Below are positions 19,112 through 27,610 of a stretch of 35,689 bases of DNA, piece after piece (the first letter of the stretch is position 1; each line of letters begins with the position of its first letter). The position numbers and the translations under genes were made by a program. A model generated the notes under the pieces. It was given only the letters and a program-made list of their open reading frames with translations, was not told where the DNA came from and ran no database searches. Origin of the DNA: a bacterium (GTDB lineage Bacteria; Bacillota; Clostridia; Lachnospirales; Lachnospiraceae). The stretch lies in assembly GCA_029227655.1 (NCBI GenBank), contig JAQYAI010000158.1:1-35689 (forward strand), in the 5' to 3' direction.

Positions 19112-20209
19112 TTATTCAAAAAAATCATGAATCGCTTCCAATAATCTTGTATTCTCTTCCGTGTGCATAATGCAGAATCGGAAAAATTCGCCATCAAGAC
19201 ATTCGAAGGAAGAACAGTCGCGAATCATAAGTCCTTTTTTCATCAGATCATCAAACAAATGATAAGAGGTTACACCCGAAAGCAAAATTTTTGTCAGCAC
19301 AAAATTGGCATGTGCAGGGTAAAGTTTTAAGCAGGAAATTGTCGACAGCGCATCCATCATTCGTTTCTTTTCAGAGAGGATGTGAGTTCTTGTTTCTTCG
19401 ATATATTCTGTATCGAAGAACATAATTTCACCGGCAAAAGCAGCAAGACTGTTGAGACTCCAGGGGTTCTGAAGTCTTTGAAATGCCTGATGCAGCTCAT
19501 CATTGCTGGATGCTGCATAACCAAAACGCATTCCAGGTGAGGCGAAGAATTTTGATACGCCGCGAAGAACGATAAAATTATCATATTCTGTCAATAAGGA
19601 CATGGCACTGTATTCGCATATTTGGTCTGTAAATTCGACATATGTCTCATCAATCATCAAGAAAGAATTGTTTCTTCTGCAAATTTCCAACATTCTGTGA
19701 ATCTGAAAAACGGTGAGTGCAGAAGAAGTAGGATTATTTGGATTACATAGAATCACAAGCTCATATTTTCCGTTTTGCATACATTTGGAAAAATCATCAA
19801 AATCCAACTGGAAATTGTTGCTTTCCTTTAAAACATATTCGTCGAGTGTACATCCGATAAGTGACAACTCGCGTCCGTATTCAGAATAAGTAGGTGAGAT
19901 GACAAGAGCCTTCTTTGGATGCCTTGTCTGAATCAGAACGGAAATCATTTCGGTAGAACCATTTCCAACTAAAAAATACTCTGCAGGGGCACCGCAGTAT
20001 TTCGCTAGTGCAGATTTAAGATTACTGTAATTTCTATCTGGATAAGTGGAAAGAACATCCAGATTATCAGCCAGTACTCTTTTTAAGGATTCAGAAAGCC
20101 CGAGGGGATTTACGTTCGAACTAAAACAAACGATATCTTCCTTTGGTATATTATAATAAGCAGAAGCAGCTTCGATATCACTTCCATGAAATTGTGGATT
20201 CTTATTCAT
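19112..20209 (-). CDS. PLP-dependent class I/II aminotransferase, histidinol-phosphate aminotransferase / threonine-phosphate decarboxylase (CobD)-like
   Basis: HGSDIEAASAYYNIPKEDIVCFSSNVNPLG, TYPDRNYSNLKSALAKY, LVGNGSTEMI, ILCNPNNPTS, FLMIDETYVEF, VLRGVSKFFASPGMRFGYA. Start set at 20209 (MNKNPQFHG), just after an AGGAG SD. Confidence 0.9.
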   Translation of the reverse strand: MNKNPQFHGSDIEAASAYYNIPKEDIVCFSSNVNPLGLSESLKRVLADNLDVLSTYPDRNYSNLKSALAKYCGAPAEYFLVGNGSTEMISVLIQTRHPKKALVISPTYSEYGRELSLIGCTLDEYVLKESNNFQLDFDDFSKCMQNGKYELVILCNPNNPTSSALTVFQIHRMLEICRRNNSFLMIDETYVEFTDQICEYSAMSLLTEYDNFIVLRGVSKFFASPGMRFGYAASSNDELHQAFQRLQNPWSLNSLAAFAGEIMFFDTEYIEETRTHILSEKKRMMDALSTISCLKLYPAHANFVLTKILLSGVTSYHLFDDLMKKGLMIRDCSSFECLDGEFFRFCIMHTEENTRLLEAIHDFFE

Positions 20210-20244
20210 ATATAAAACTCCTGAGATTGTCCGTATTTTAATCA

Positions 20245-20273
20245 TTGCTTAGAAAGTAGAATGATGATATAAT
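20245..20273 (+). promoter_or_regulatory. Sigma-A promoter, extended -10, for the DUF5717-like operon
   Basis: TTGCTT (20245-20250), 17-nt spacer, TATAAT (20268-20273) preceded by TGa (TGaTATAAT). Confidence 0.7.
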
Positions 20274-20315
20274 TAATTATAATGTCTTTTTTGAAAAAAG
20301 CAATACGAGAAGTGG

Positions 20316-23300
20316 GTGACAATCTTGAAGAATAAAATTAAGAAATTTTCAAAAGGAGATTTTCGTATTCCTCGTCCAGATATTGTTTTTCCAGAAACAA
20401 ATCTTGTTTTGATTGTTGGAGAGGGCGAAATATATCGTGGAAGTTTTGAAATAAAGAATACTAAAGAAGGGCCAATCAGGGGACTGATATACTCTTCTTC
20501 TTTTCGTGTGCATTTAGATAGACAAGGATTTGAAGGAAATCCAGTGAAAGTTACTTTTTCTTACGATGGGAAAGGCTTGAAGCCGGGACATGTTGAACAG
20601 GGTAAGTTCACGATTGTCTGTAATGGTGGAGAATTCGAAGTAGCTTTTACTGTAATCATTGAAAATCCTTATATTATGACATCTTGCGGAAAAGTACAAA
20701 ATGTAAGAGATTTCAGACAGCTGGCAATGCAGGATTATTCGGAGGCTTTACGTTTGTTCCGTTCAAAGGATTTTTATCAAGTTATCAAATATGAAGAGCC
20801 TAGAATCCGCCATTTATATGAAAATATGAGAAAGTGGTCTCTCAGTGAACAGGCAATGGAAGAGTTTCTTGTAGGAATTAAACAAAAAGAATGTCTCTAT
20901 CTTACAATGAATAGGATTCAGCGTACGTTCCGTAATTTAAAAGAAGCCACGAAAGAAACAGTTCAGCTTACAAAGAACACTTGGGGATATATGCCAATTA
21001 AGATCCATGTAGATGGCGAGTTTATACAGATAGCAAGAGATACTTTGTCAACAGATGATTTCGTGGGAAATCAACTGGAAGTCAGTTATATCATTCATCC
21101 TGAAAAAACGCATGCGGGTAAGAATTTTGGAGTAATTTCCTTTGAGACTCCATACGAGATCTTACAATACGAAGTATTGGTGGTAAATCATAAAGATCAC
21201 AAACAAGATCGAAGAGATGCAGATATGCTGATAGCAGCTGCATTAAAAGGAATGCTTTCAGTAAAAGCGGGAAAGGTTCCTGTAAAAGAATGGGCAGAAG
21301 AAACACGGAGGAGTTTAAAAGATATCAATATTTATACCGAAACGGCAGATGTTTATCCACTGATTGATGCACATTTACATCTTATGTGTGGAGAAGAAAA
21401 AGAAGCAAACGCTATCCTTGGCGGATATAATTACAGTCGTTCTTTACTGGGAAAAGAATCACTTGTTTCTTTATATTATCAGTTTCTTACTATATATAAT
21501 AAAAAAAGCGGAAGTCATGTAAATAAAGTGGTGGAAGATTTAAACAAGGCTTATATGAAGAGGTCAAAATCATGGGAGCTGATCTGTATGCTGATCGAGG
21601 TGGATCCGGAATACCGGAGTTACACAAAACGTCTGAATGTATTAGAACGTCATTATAATTATGGAGCGAATCAGATTATTTTATACTGGCAGGCATACAA
21701 GTGTTTCCTAGAACATCCTGCAACATTAAAGAAGTTGTCATCGTTTGAAATCCAGATTCTGAATTTTGCTGTAAAATATCAGTTGTTGACGAAAGAATGT
21801 GCCCTTTATATGGCTAATCTTGCAACACAGCAGCGTACTTATGATGCAAGGCTGGACAGATTGCTGCGTAAAGTATATGAGATTTATCCTGATACAATGA
21901 TTTTGACGGCAATCTGCACCCTTTTGATTAGAGGAAACTGCACGGGTATTGATTGCTTTGAATGGTATTCCAAAGCAGTAGAAGAAGATTTGAAGATTGC
22001 ACAGCTTTATGAATATTATATGATGTCAGTTGATGACAGACAGCTGAAGAAAGCGTTTCCTAAGTCGGTATATCTATATTTTATGCATGGCAATTCATTG
22101 GATTATCGTAAAGCGGCAATTTTATATGCAAATATTATTCTTTTCATGGACGAGATGGGTGAACTCTATGGAATGTACAGAGAACAGATAGGAAGGTTTG
22201 CACTGGAACAGCTGGAAAAGCGTAAGATCAATGATGCACTTCGTATTATTTACAAACGATGTTGTAAAGAGCAGGATCTTACAGATGAACAGATGCAGGC
22301 AATGTATGATATCTGTCATGCTTATGGTGTTACGACATCTGTGAAGAATATGGCATACGTTATGGTCATTGATGAAAAGGGAAATATAGTCCAGAAAGTC
22401 CCTTATTCTTCTGACGGTACGGTGGTGTTCCTATATAGTCAGGATGAGAGAATCGTATGGCAGTCAAAGAGTGGAAGATATTATATTGATTCTATTTCTT
22501 ACGATACCATTCGACTGTTCTATGAAAGTCGTTATGTAGATATGTGTCGTAGAGTAGAAGAGCATCACAAAGAAGAAGAGCGCAAGCGAGAGAAAGAGGA
22601 GCTTACCTGGAAGATAATCTGTGAAAAAGGAATTGATCTTTTTGAAGAAGAAGATGTTTTTAGGGTATGTAGTATGAAGATCCGTGAAAATGGGCATGTG
22701 GAAGATGATTTATTAAGTCTTTTCTGCTTTGAAATGTTCAAGAAAGATCAATATGATAAAGCAACGCTTACCTATCTGACAGAATTTTATTGTGGTGCAA
22801 CTGCAGAAATGAAGAAGCTTTGGCATGTTGCCCGCAAGTATGAAATCCCGACTTACAAACTGTCAGAACGGATTATCACACAGATGCTGTTCTCGGAAAT
22901 GATGTTCGGAGAAGAAGAAATTTTTGCAGATTATTATGAGGGGAAGACTTATTTCCGTTTAAAACAGGCATATCTTGCATATGTTTCGAGAGAGTATGTG
23001 TTAAATGGAAGACAGGTAAAAGGATGCATTTTTGTAATTATTGTAAATGAATATCGGAAAGGTGAAGAACTTGCCGATATATGCAAGATTGCACTGTTGA
23101 AATATTTTTCATCACGGGAAGTACATCAGGGACTTGAAAAAATGCTTCGCGAATTTCTTCGTGAAATGTGTGAAAAGCAATTGTTTTTCTCGTTCTATCT
23201 TGACTATCCGGAATCATGGTTAAGAGAAGTGCAGTTGTATGATAAAAGTATGATAGAATATCATGCGAGACCGGGAAGCAAAGTTACGATTTCCTACCAA

Positions 23301-23609
23301 ATTGTAAAAGAAGGAAAAGAAAGTCTTTCCTATGAACATGAAGTGCTTTTGCCATCTTATGAAGATACTTATATTAAAACACTGGTAGTTTTTGCAGATG
23401 AAACGCTTCGATACTATTTTACAGAAAGCTATAACGATGAAGTAAAGGTTACAGAAAAGCAGGTCTATAAACCAAGAAAAATGCGCGCAATCGGAAGATA
23501 CGGTCAGATGAATAATCTGCTGATGAAAGAGAAAGCTGAGTTGCCGGAAGCAATGGATAAATATATGGAAGAACTTATGCTGTCAGAGGAAATCTTTAAA
23601 GCATATTAA
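20316..23609 (+). CDS. Large protein of unknown function, DUF5717-like (N-terminal beta-sandwich segments, helical-repeat middle, C-terminal beta segment)
   Basis: 1097-aa ORF starting GTG 20316 (or TTG 20325): RIPRPDIVFPETNLVLIVGEGEIYRGSFEIKNTKEGPIRGLIYSSSFRVHL. The family name is from memory of Lachnospiraceae annotation, not a search. Confidence 0.8.
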   Translation: MTILKNKIKKFSKGDFRIPRPDIVFPETNLVLIVGEGEIYRGSFEIKNTKEGPIRGLIYSSSFRVHLDRQGFEGNPVKVTFSYDGKGLKPGHVEQGKFTIVCNGGEFEVAFTVIIENPYIMTSCGKVQNVRDFRQLAMQDYSEALRLFRSKDFYQVIKYEEPRIRHLYENMRKWSLSEQAMEEFLVGIKQKECLYLTMNRIQRTFRNLKEATKETVQLTKNTWGYMPIKIHVDGEFIQIARDTLSTDDFVGNQLEVSYIIHPEKTHAGKNFGVISFETPYEILQYEVLVVNHKDHKQDRRDADMLIAAALKGMLSVKAGKVPVKEWAEETRRSLKDINIYTETADVYPLIDAHLHLMCGEEKEANAILGGYNYSRSLLGKESLVSLYYQFLTIYNKKSGSHVNKVVEDLNKAYMKRSKSWELICMLIEVDPEYRSYTKRLNVLERHYNYGANQIILYWQAYKCFLEHPATLKKLSSFEIQILNFAVKYQLLTKECALYMANLATQQRTYDARLDRLLRKVYEIYPDTMILTAICTLLIRGNCTGIDCFEWYSKAVEEDLKIAQLYEYYMMSVDDRQLKKAFPKSVYLYFMHGNSLDYRKAAILYANIILFMDEMGELYGMYREQIGRFALEQLEKRKINDALRIIYKRCCKEQDLTDEQMQAMYDICHAYGVTTSVKNMAYVMVIDEKGNIVQKVPYSSDGTVVFLYSQDERIVWQSKSGRYYIDSISYDTIRLFYESRYVDMCRRVEEHHKEEERKREKEELTWKIICEKGIDLFEEEDVFRVCSMKIRENGHVEDDLLSLFCFEMFKKDQYDKATLTYLTEFYCGATAEMKKLWHVARKYEIPTYKLSERIITQMLFSEMMFGEEEIFADYYEGKTYFRLKQAYLAYVSREYVLNGRQVKGCIFVIIVNEYRKGEELADICKIALLKYFSSREVHQGLEKMLREFLREMCEKQLFFSFYLDYPESWLREVQLYDKSMIEYHARPGSKVTISYQIVKEGKESLSYEHEVLLPSYEDTYIKTLVVFADETLRYYFTESYNDEVKVTEKQVYKPRKMRAIGRYGQMNNLLMKEKAELPEAMDKYMEELMLSEEIFKAY

Positions 23610-23622
23610 GGAGGAAGGAAAC

Positions 23623-24903
23623 ATGTCACGTGGAAGTATCATAGGGTATGATATTAACACTAAAATGTGTCAAATCAGTGTCTATAATGAAAACCTTCAG
23701 GAACCGGAATCTGTAGACTTTGGGAGAGAAAATTTTCAGATTCCACTTGCTGCGAACTATTACAAAGAAGAATGGACCTATGGGAAAAATGCGATTCGTA
23801 TGGGTAGCGTAAAAGGCAGTGTTATGATTGAAGGTCTTTTGGAAAAAGCTTTGAATAAAGAACATGTTCAGATTGAAAATGATGAATATGAAGTGGTCTG
23901 GATCCTTGCAGAATTTATCAGGCAGACATTAAAAGGATTTGACGAAATAGATCGAATTGTGTTTACGGTTCCAGACACAGATGAAGATGTGCGTTGTCTT
24001 TTGAAGGGAATTGGTCAGAGATTAGGAATTGGAAAAGAAAATATTCATGTGCAGGATTATAAAGAAAGTTTCTGTCATTATATGTTTCATCAGCCAAAGG
24101 AATTATGGCAATATGAATCGGCCCTATTCTACTGTGATAAAGAAATTATCTGTGCTTACATGCTTCGCGAGCTGAATACAGGGAAAAAAGGACGCGAATG
24201 TTTTGTTACAGTTGAGAAAGTAGCTGATGCTCAGATGAGGGAATTAGAACAGGTCTACCCAGTGTTAAATATCGAAAAGGCAAAAGCAGCAGATGAACAT
24301 TTTAAACGATTTATTCAGAGCATTTTCAATAAGAAAACAGTTTCCTCTGTTTTTCTAACAGGGGATGGTTTTGAAAATAACTGGTACCCGAATTCTCTTC
24401 GTGTGCTTTGCAATGGCAGACGTGCTTTTATGGGAAATAATCTCTATAGTAAGGGGGCCTGTTATACAGCACTTTATAAAGCAACGGAAATGCATGATGG
24501 ACCGATCTATCTGGATGATTCAAAACTGACGGAGCAGATCAGTGTTAAGATGAGAGTGAATGGAGAAGAAATCTTATATCCACTGGTGACTTGGGGGGCG
24601 CATTGGTATGAATCAGATAAAGACTGTGAAGTTCTTATGGAAAATACGGAAGATATAGAGCTTTATATAGATTCACTTTCAACGGGAAAACGCAGTGTGG
24701 AAATCATTTCTTTCAAGGGGTTACAGGAAAGAAGTAATTATGCACTTCGCCTTAGAATCAGTACGATGTTCCAAGATGAAAAAACATGTAAAATTGTGTT
24801 TGAGGATGTCGGATTTGGTGAGTTTTTCCCACCATCAGGATTCTCAGTCGAAAGAGTGATTGAATTAGGAGGAAGCAATGGGCAGTTTAATTCTTTGTCA
24901 TAA
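23623..24903 (+). CDS. DUF5716-like protein with a degenerate Hsp70/actin-like ATPase fold
   Basis: 426 aa. N-terminal IIGYDINTKMCQISVYNE resembles the Hsp70 phosphate-1 loop. VFTVPDTDEDVRCLLKGIGQRLGI...VQDYKESFCHYMF resembles the Hsp70 VPAxF...Exx-AAA region. C-terminal beta domain ends YALRLRI...DVGFGEFFPPSGF. SD GGAGGAAGG. Confidence 0.75.
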   Translation: MSRGSIIGYDINTKMCQISVYNENLQEPESVDFGRENFQIPLAANYYKEEWTYGKNAIRMGSVKGSVMIEGLLEKALNKEHVQIENDEYEVVWILAEFIRQTLKGFDEIDRIVFTVPDTDEDVRCLLKGIGQRLGIGKENIHVQDYKESFCHYMFHQPKELWQYESALFYCDKEIICAYMLRELNTGKKGRECFVTVEKVADAQMRELEQVYPVLNIEKAKAADEHFKRFIQSIFNKKTVSSVFLTGDGFENNWYPNSLRVLCNGRRAFMGNNLYSKGACYTALYKATEMHDGPIYLDDSKLTEQISVKMRVNGEEILYPLVTWGAHWYESDKDCEVLMENTEDIELYIDSLSTGKRSVEIISFKGLQERSNYALRLRISTMFQDEKTCKIVFEDVGFGEFFPPSGFSVERVIELGGSNGQFNSLS

Positions 24904-25639
24904 AAAGAAAGCAAAACATCCATACGAGATTTCCCGTATACATAAACGAGTATATACAATCGAAGAACTGTGCTATTATTTGTGTAATAATCTATATCTT
25001 ATTGATTATACAATTATGAATGAACAGCTTTGTCACTGGATTGCAGATGAACTTGAATTGCCGGAAATGGCATATTCGCTGATTAATTTGATCAGAAAAC
25101 CGGGAACAGTAGAGGAATTTGTTTTAAAAGTACTTGATGAAGCCAAAATATATACGGCAGGTGAAATGGCACACATTCAGAATGTTCTGCAAAAATTAAA
25201 GAATCAGAAAGAAGTGGAACGCCAGAAGTTTAAAGCAGATAAGTTGATGCAGAACGGGGAACTGGAGTCGGCAATTTTGATTTATGTATCCATTGTGAAC
25301 AGTGAATGGGATCCATCCATGGATAAACGTTTTTATGGAAAAGTTTATGCGTGTCTGGCGGGTGCATACGGAAAAGCTTTTTTGTATGAAGAAGCGGCAT
25401 GCATGTATGAGAAAGCCTATAAAATCTGTGAAGATACAGGAATGCTGGAAGGATATTTATATGCATGTTATCGTTATATGGATGCAGATGAATATCAGAA
25501 GATGATCAGGCAGAATCAGACATTGCTTGAAATTGATAATGTGTTGATTGAAAAAATTACAAAAGTAAGGGAAAAAATTAAAATCGATCACTCGAAAGAA
25601 CTTTTAGAGGAATGGAAAAAAGAGTACCGGAAAGCCTGA
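24878..25639 (+). CDS. TPR-like helical protein of unknown function, third gene of the DUF5717/DUF5716 operon
   Basis: 253 aa. KADKLMQNGELESAILIYVSIVNSEWDPSMDKRFYGKVYACLAGAYGKAFLYEEAACMYEKAYKI is TPR-like. ATG overlaps the preceding CDS by 26 nt, with SD TTAGGAGGAAGC inside that gene. Confidence 0.75.
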   Translation: MGSLILCHKKKAKHPYEISRIHKRVYTIEELCYYLCNNLYLIDYTIMNEQLCHWIADELELPEMAYSLINLIRKPGTVEEFVLKVLDEAKIYTAGEMAHIQNVLQKLKNQKEVERQKFKADKLMQNGELESAILIYVSIVNSEWDPSMDKRFYGKVYACLAGAYGKAFLYEEAACMYEKAYKICEDTGMLEGYLYACYRYMDADEYQKMIRQNQTLLEIDNVLIEKITKVREKIKIDHSKELLEEWKKEYRKA

Positions 25640-25660
25640 TGACTTCCGGTACTCTTTTTT
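25621..25660 (+). terminator. Intrinsic terminator whose 5' arm encodes the C-terminus of the TPR-like protein
   Basis: 12-bp stem AGAGTACCGGAA (25621-25632) / TTCCGGTACTCT (25644-25655), then TTTTT. The stop codon (25637-25639) is in the loop. Confidence 0.92.
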
Positions 25661-25977
25661 GCAACACAAAATATACATGATTGTGTGAAAATTAATCGAA
25701 TAATATATGAATTTTTTTTATTTTATAAAAAATATTGTAAAAAAATGAGCGAAAAAGTAGATGAAAATTATAGATTCTATAAATAAAATTATTTATGTAA
25801 TAGAAAAATAAAAACTTCAAAAAACACAAAAGATACAAAATGCATAAAAAATAACATATATTTTGAAAATAATATGTATAAATTGTATATTTCTCAGTCT
25901 GTTTATTCTTAAAAAAAACTTAAATTTACTGACAATAGTGCAATTCGTCCAAAAAATGCTTCAAACGGAAAAAACAA

Positions 25978-26006
25978 TTGTAAAAAATGAGAAAATGGAT
26001 TAAAAT
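25978..26006 (+). promoter_or_regulatory. Candidate sigma-A promoter for the AGCS symporter
   Basis: TTGTAA (25978-25983), 17-nt spacer, TAAAAT (26001-26006), about 50 nt before the ATG. The surroundings are very AT-rich, so chance matches are easy. Confidence 0.5.
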
Positions 26007-26054
26007 GTAATAGTAATAAATATTATTAAAATTCTATAAAGGAGGGTGTACGGT

Positions 26055-27416
26055 ATGGAAATGTTAAACTCAATCGTACTCAGTCTGAATAACGTGTTGA
26101 CAAGTTCAGTACTTCTTATCGCACTTGTTGGTGCCGGTATCTGGTTCTCAATTCAGCTCGGATTTGTTCAGGTAAAAGGTTTCGGAGAAGGTATGAAGAG
26201 AACCTTCGGGGGAATGTTCAAGAAAGACGGAAAGAAAGCAGGAGATGATGGAATGTCATCTTTCCAGGCTCTTGCAACAGCAATTGCTGCACAGGTAGGT
26301 ACAGGTAATATCGCTGGTGCTGCAACAGCTATCGCAGTTGGTGGTCCTGGTGCTATCTTCTGGATGTGGGTAAGTGCTTTCCTTGGTATGGCAACAATCT
26401 TTGGTGAAGCTTGTATGGCACAGAAGTACAAACAGGTTGCAAAAGATGGTTCTGTAACAGGTGGTCCTGTGTACTATATCAAAGCTGCTTTCTCTGGCGG
26501 ATTTGGTAAAGTATTGGCTGCAGTTTTCGCAGTACTCGTTATCCTTGCTCTTGGCTTCATGGGTAACATCGTACAGTCTAACTCAATTGCTGCTTCTTGG
26601 AATAATGCGTTTGGTGTGCCGAAGATTGCAATGGGTATTGTACTTGCAGTTATTTCATTCCTTGTATTCTCAGGTGGTATGGGACGTATTGCAAAAGTTA
26701 CAGAAACAATCGTACCTGTTATGGCTGCTTTCTATATCTTAGGTGCTTTGATCGTTATCATCGCAAATGGTAACATGATTCCATCAGCATTCCATGATAT
26801 CATCGTTGGTGCTTTTGATCCAACTGCTGTAGCCGGTGGTGCAATGGGTGCAACCATTAAACTTGCCGTGACAAAAGGCGTTGCTCGTGGTCTTTTCTCA
26901 AACGAAGCTGGTATGGGTTCTACACCTCATGCTCATGCAGTAGCTAAAGTTGATCATCCGGTAGAACAGGGATTAACAGCTATGGTCGGTGTATTTATCG
27001 ATACATTTGTTATTCTTAACCTTACAGCTCTTGTTATCATCACAACAGGCGCTAGAAGTACAGGTTTATCAGGTGCTGAATTATCACAGGCTGCTTTCGC
27101 TGATGTATTTGGATCATTTGGTGCAATCTTCATTGCGATTTGTATGTTCTTCTTTGCATTCTCAACAATTATCGGATGGTACTTCTTTGGTGAAGCAAAC
27201 GTTAGATATTTGTTTGGTGCAAAAGCCGTTAAGGTTTACGCAGCACTCGTTTCTATCTGTGTATGTGTTGGATCTGCTTGGGAAGTTGAACTTGTATGGA
27301 ATATGGCTGACTGCTTCAACAGTTTAATGGTATTACCTAACATTATCGCACTGGTTGCTCTTACAAAACAGATTAAAGAAATTAAGGGTGATTACTACAC
27401 AAACTTTAAAAAATAA
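26055..27416 (+). CDS. Sodium:alanine/glycine symporter, AGCS family
   Basis: LATAIAAQVGTGNIAGAATAIAVGGPGAIFWMWVSAFLGMATIFGEACMAQKYK, KGVARGLFSNEAGMGSTPHAHA. ATG 26055 follows the GGAGGG SD. The track start at 26046 is a GTG inside the SD region. Confidence 0.95.
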   Translation: MEMLNSIVLSLNNVLTSSVLLIALVGAGIWFSIQLGFVQVKGFGEGMKRTFGGMFKKDGKKAGDDGMSSFQALATAIAAQVGTGNIAGAATAIAVGGPGAIFWMWVSAFLGMATIFGEACMAQKYKQVAKDGSVTGGPVYYIKAAFSGGFGKVLAAVFAVLVILALGFMGNIVQSNSIAASWNNAFGVPKIAMGIVLAVISFLVFSGGMGRIAKVTETIVPVMAAFYILGALIVIIANGNMIPSAFHDIIVGAFDPTAVAGGAMGATIKLAVTKGVARGLFSNEAGMGSTPHAHAVAKVDHPVEQGLTAMVGVFIDTFVILNLTALVIITTGARSTGLSGAELSQAAFADVFGSFGAIFIAICMFFFAFSTIIGWYFFGEANVRYLFGAKAVKVYAALVSICVCVGSAWEVELVWNMADCFNSLMVLPNIIALVALTKQIKEIKGDYYTNFKK

Positions 27417-27444
27417 TTAATATTTTAGCTGTTTAAAATATTAA
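27417..27444. repeat. Perfect 11-bp AT-only inverted repeat directly after the AGCS stop codon
   Basis: TTAATATTTTA (27417-27427), loop GCTGTT, TAAAATATTAA (27434-27444). Confidence 0.7.
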
Positions 27445-27447
27445 AGT

Positions 27448-27494
27448 AATGTTACATAGTTTTTTATGAATATATAGAAAAAAACTATAACATT
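27448..27494. repeat. Long AT-rich inverted repeat between the AGCS gene and the glycine riboswitch
   Basis: AATGTTacATAGTTTTTT (27448-27465) pairs with AAAAAACTATAACATT (27479-27494), leaving only a 2-nt bulge. Confidence 0.75.
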
Positions 27495-27542
27495 TCACGA
27501 AAAAATCTATAATAAAGACTAGCATTTTAGGGAAAGCTATGT

Positions 27543-27548
27543 TATAAT
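27543..27548 (+). promoter_or_regulatory. Candidate -10 element (TATAAT) for the riboswitch/grd transcript
   Basis: GTTATAATCAG at 27541-27551. No convincing -35 at 17 nt upstream. Confidence 0.4.
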
Positions 27549-27610
27549 CAGCTTGTCAGAAGAAGTGGGGGAAATGCGACTTCTGGTAAAAAAATAACGT
27601 AGGTCAATCT

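Noticed and set aside
25661-26040. Riboswitch or sRNA gene in the AT-rich gap
   Set aside because: No conserved riboswitch core, GC-rich stem or terminator seen. Only AT-rich sequence with weak dyads.
27541-27610. Second glycine aptamer for a tandem riboswitch
   Set aside because: The upstream hairpin lacks the GCCGAAGGxGCAA and CUCUCAGGCAAAAGGA cores. Only one aptamer is recognisable by eye.
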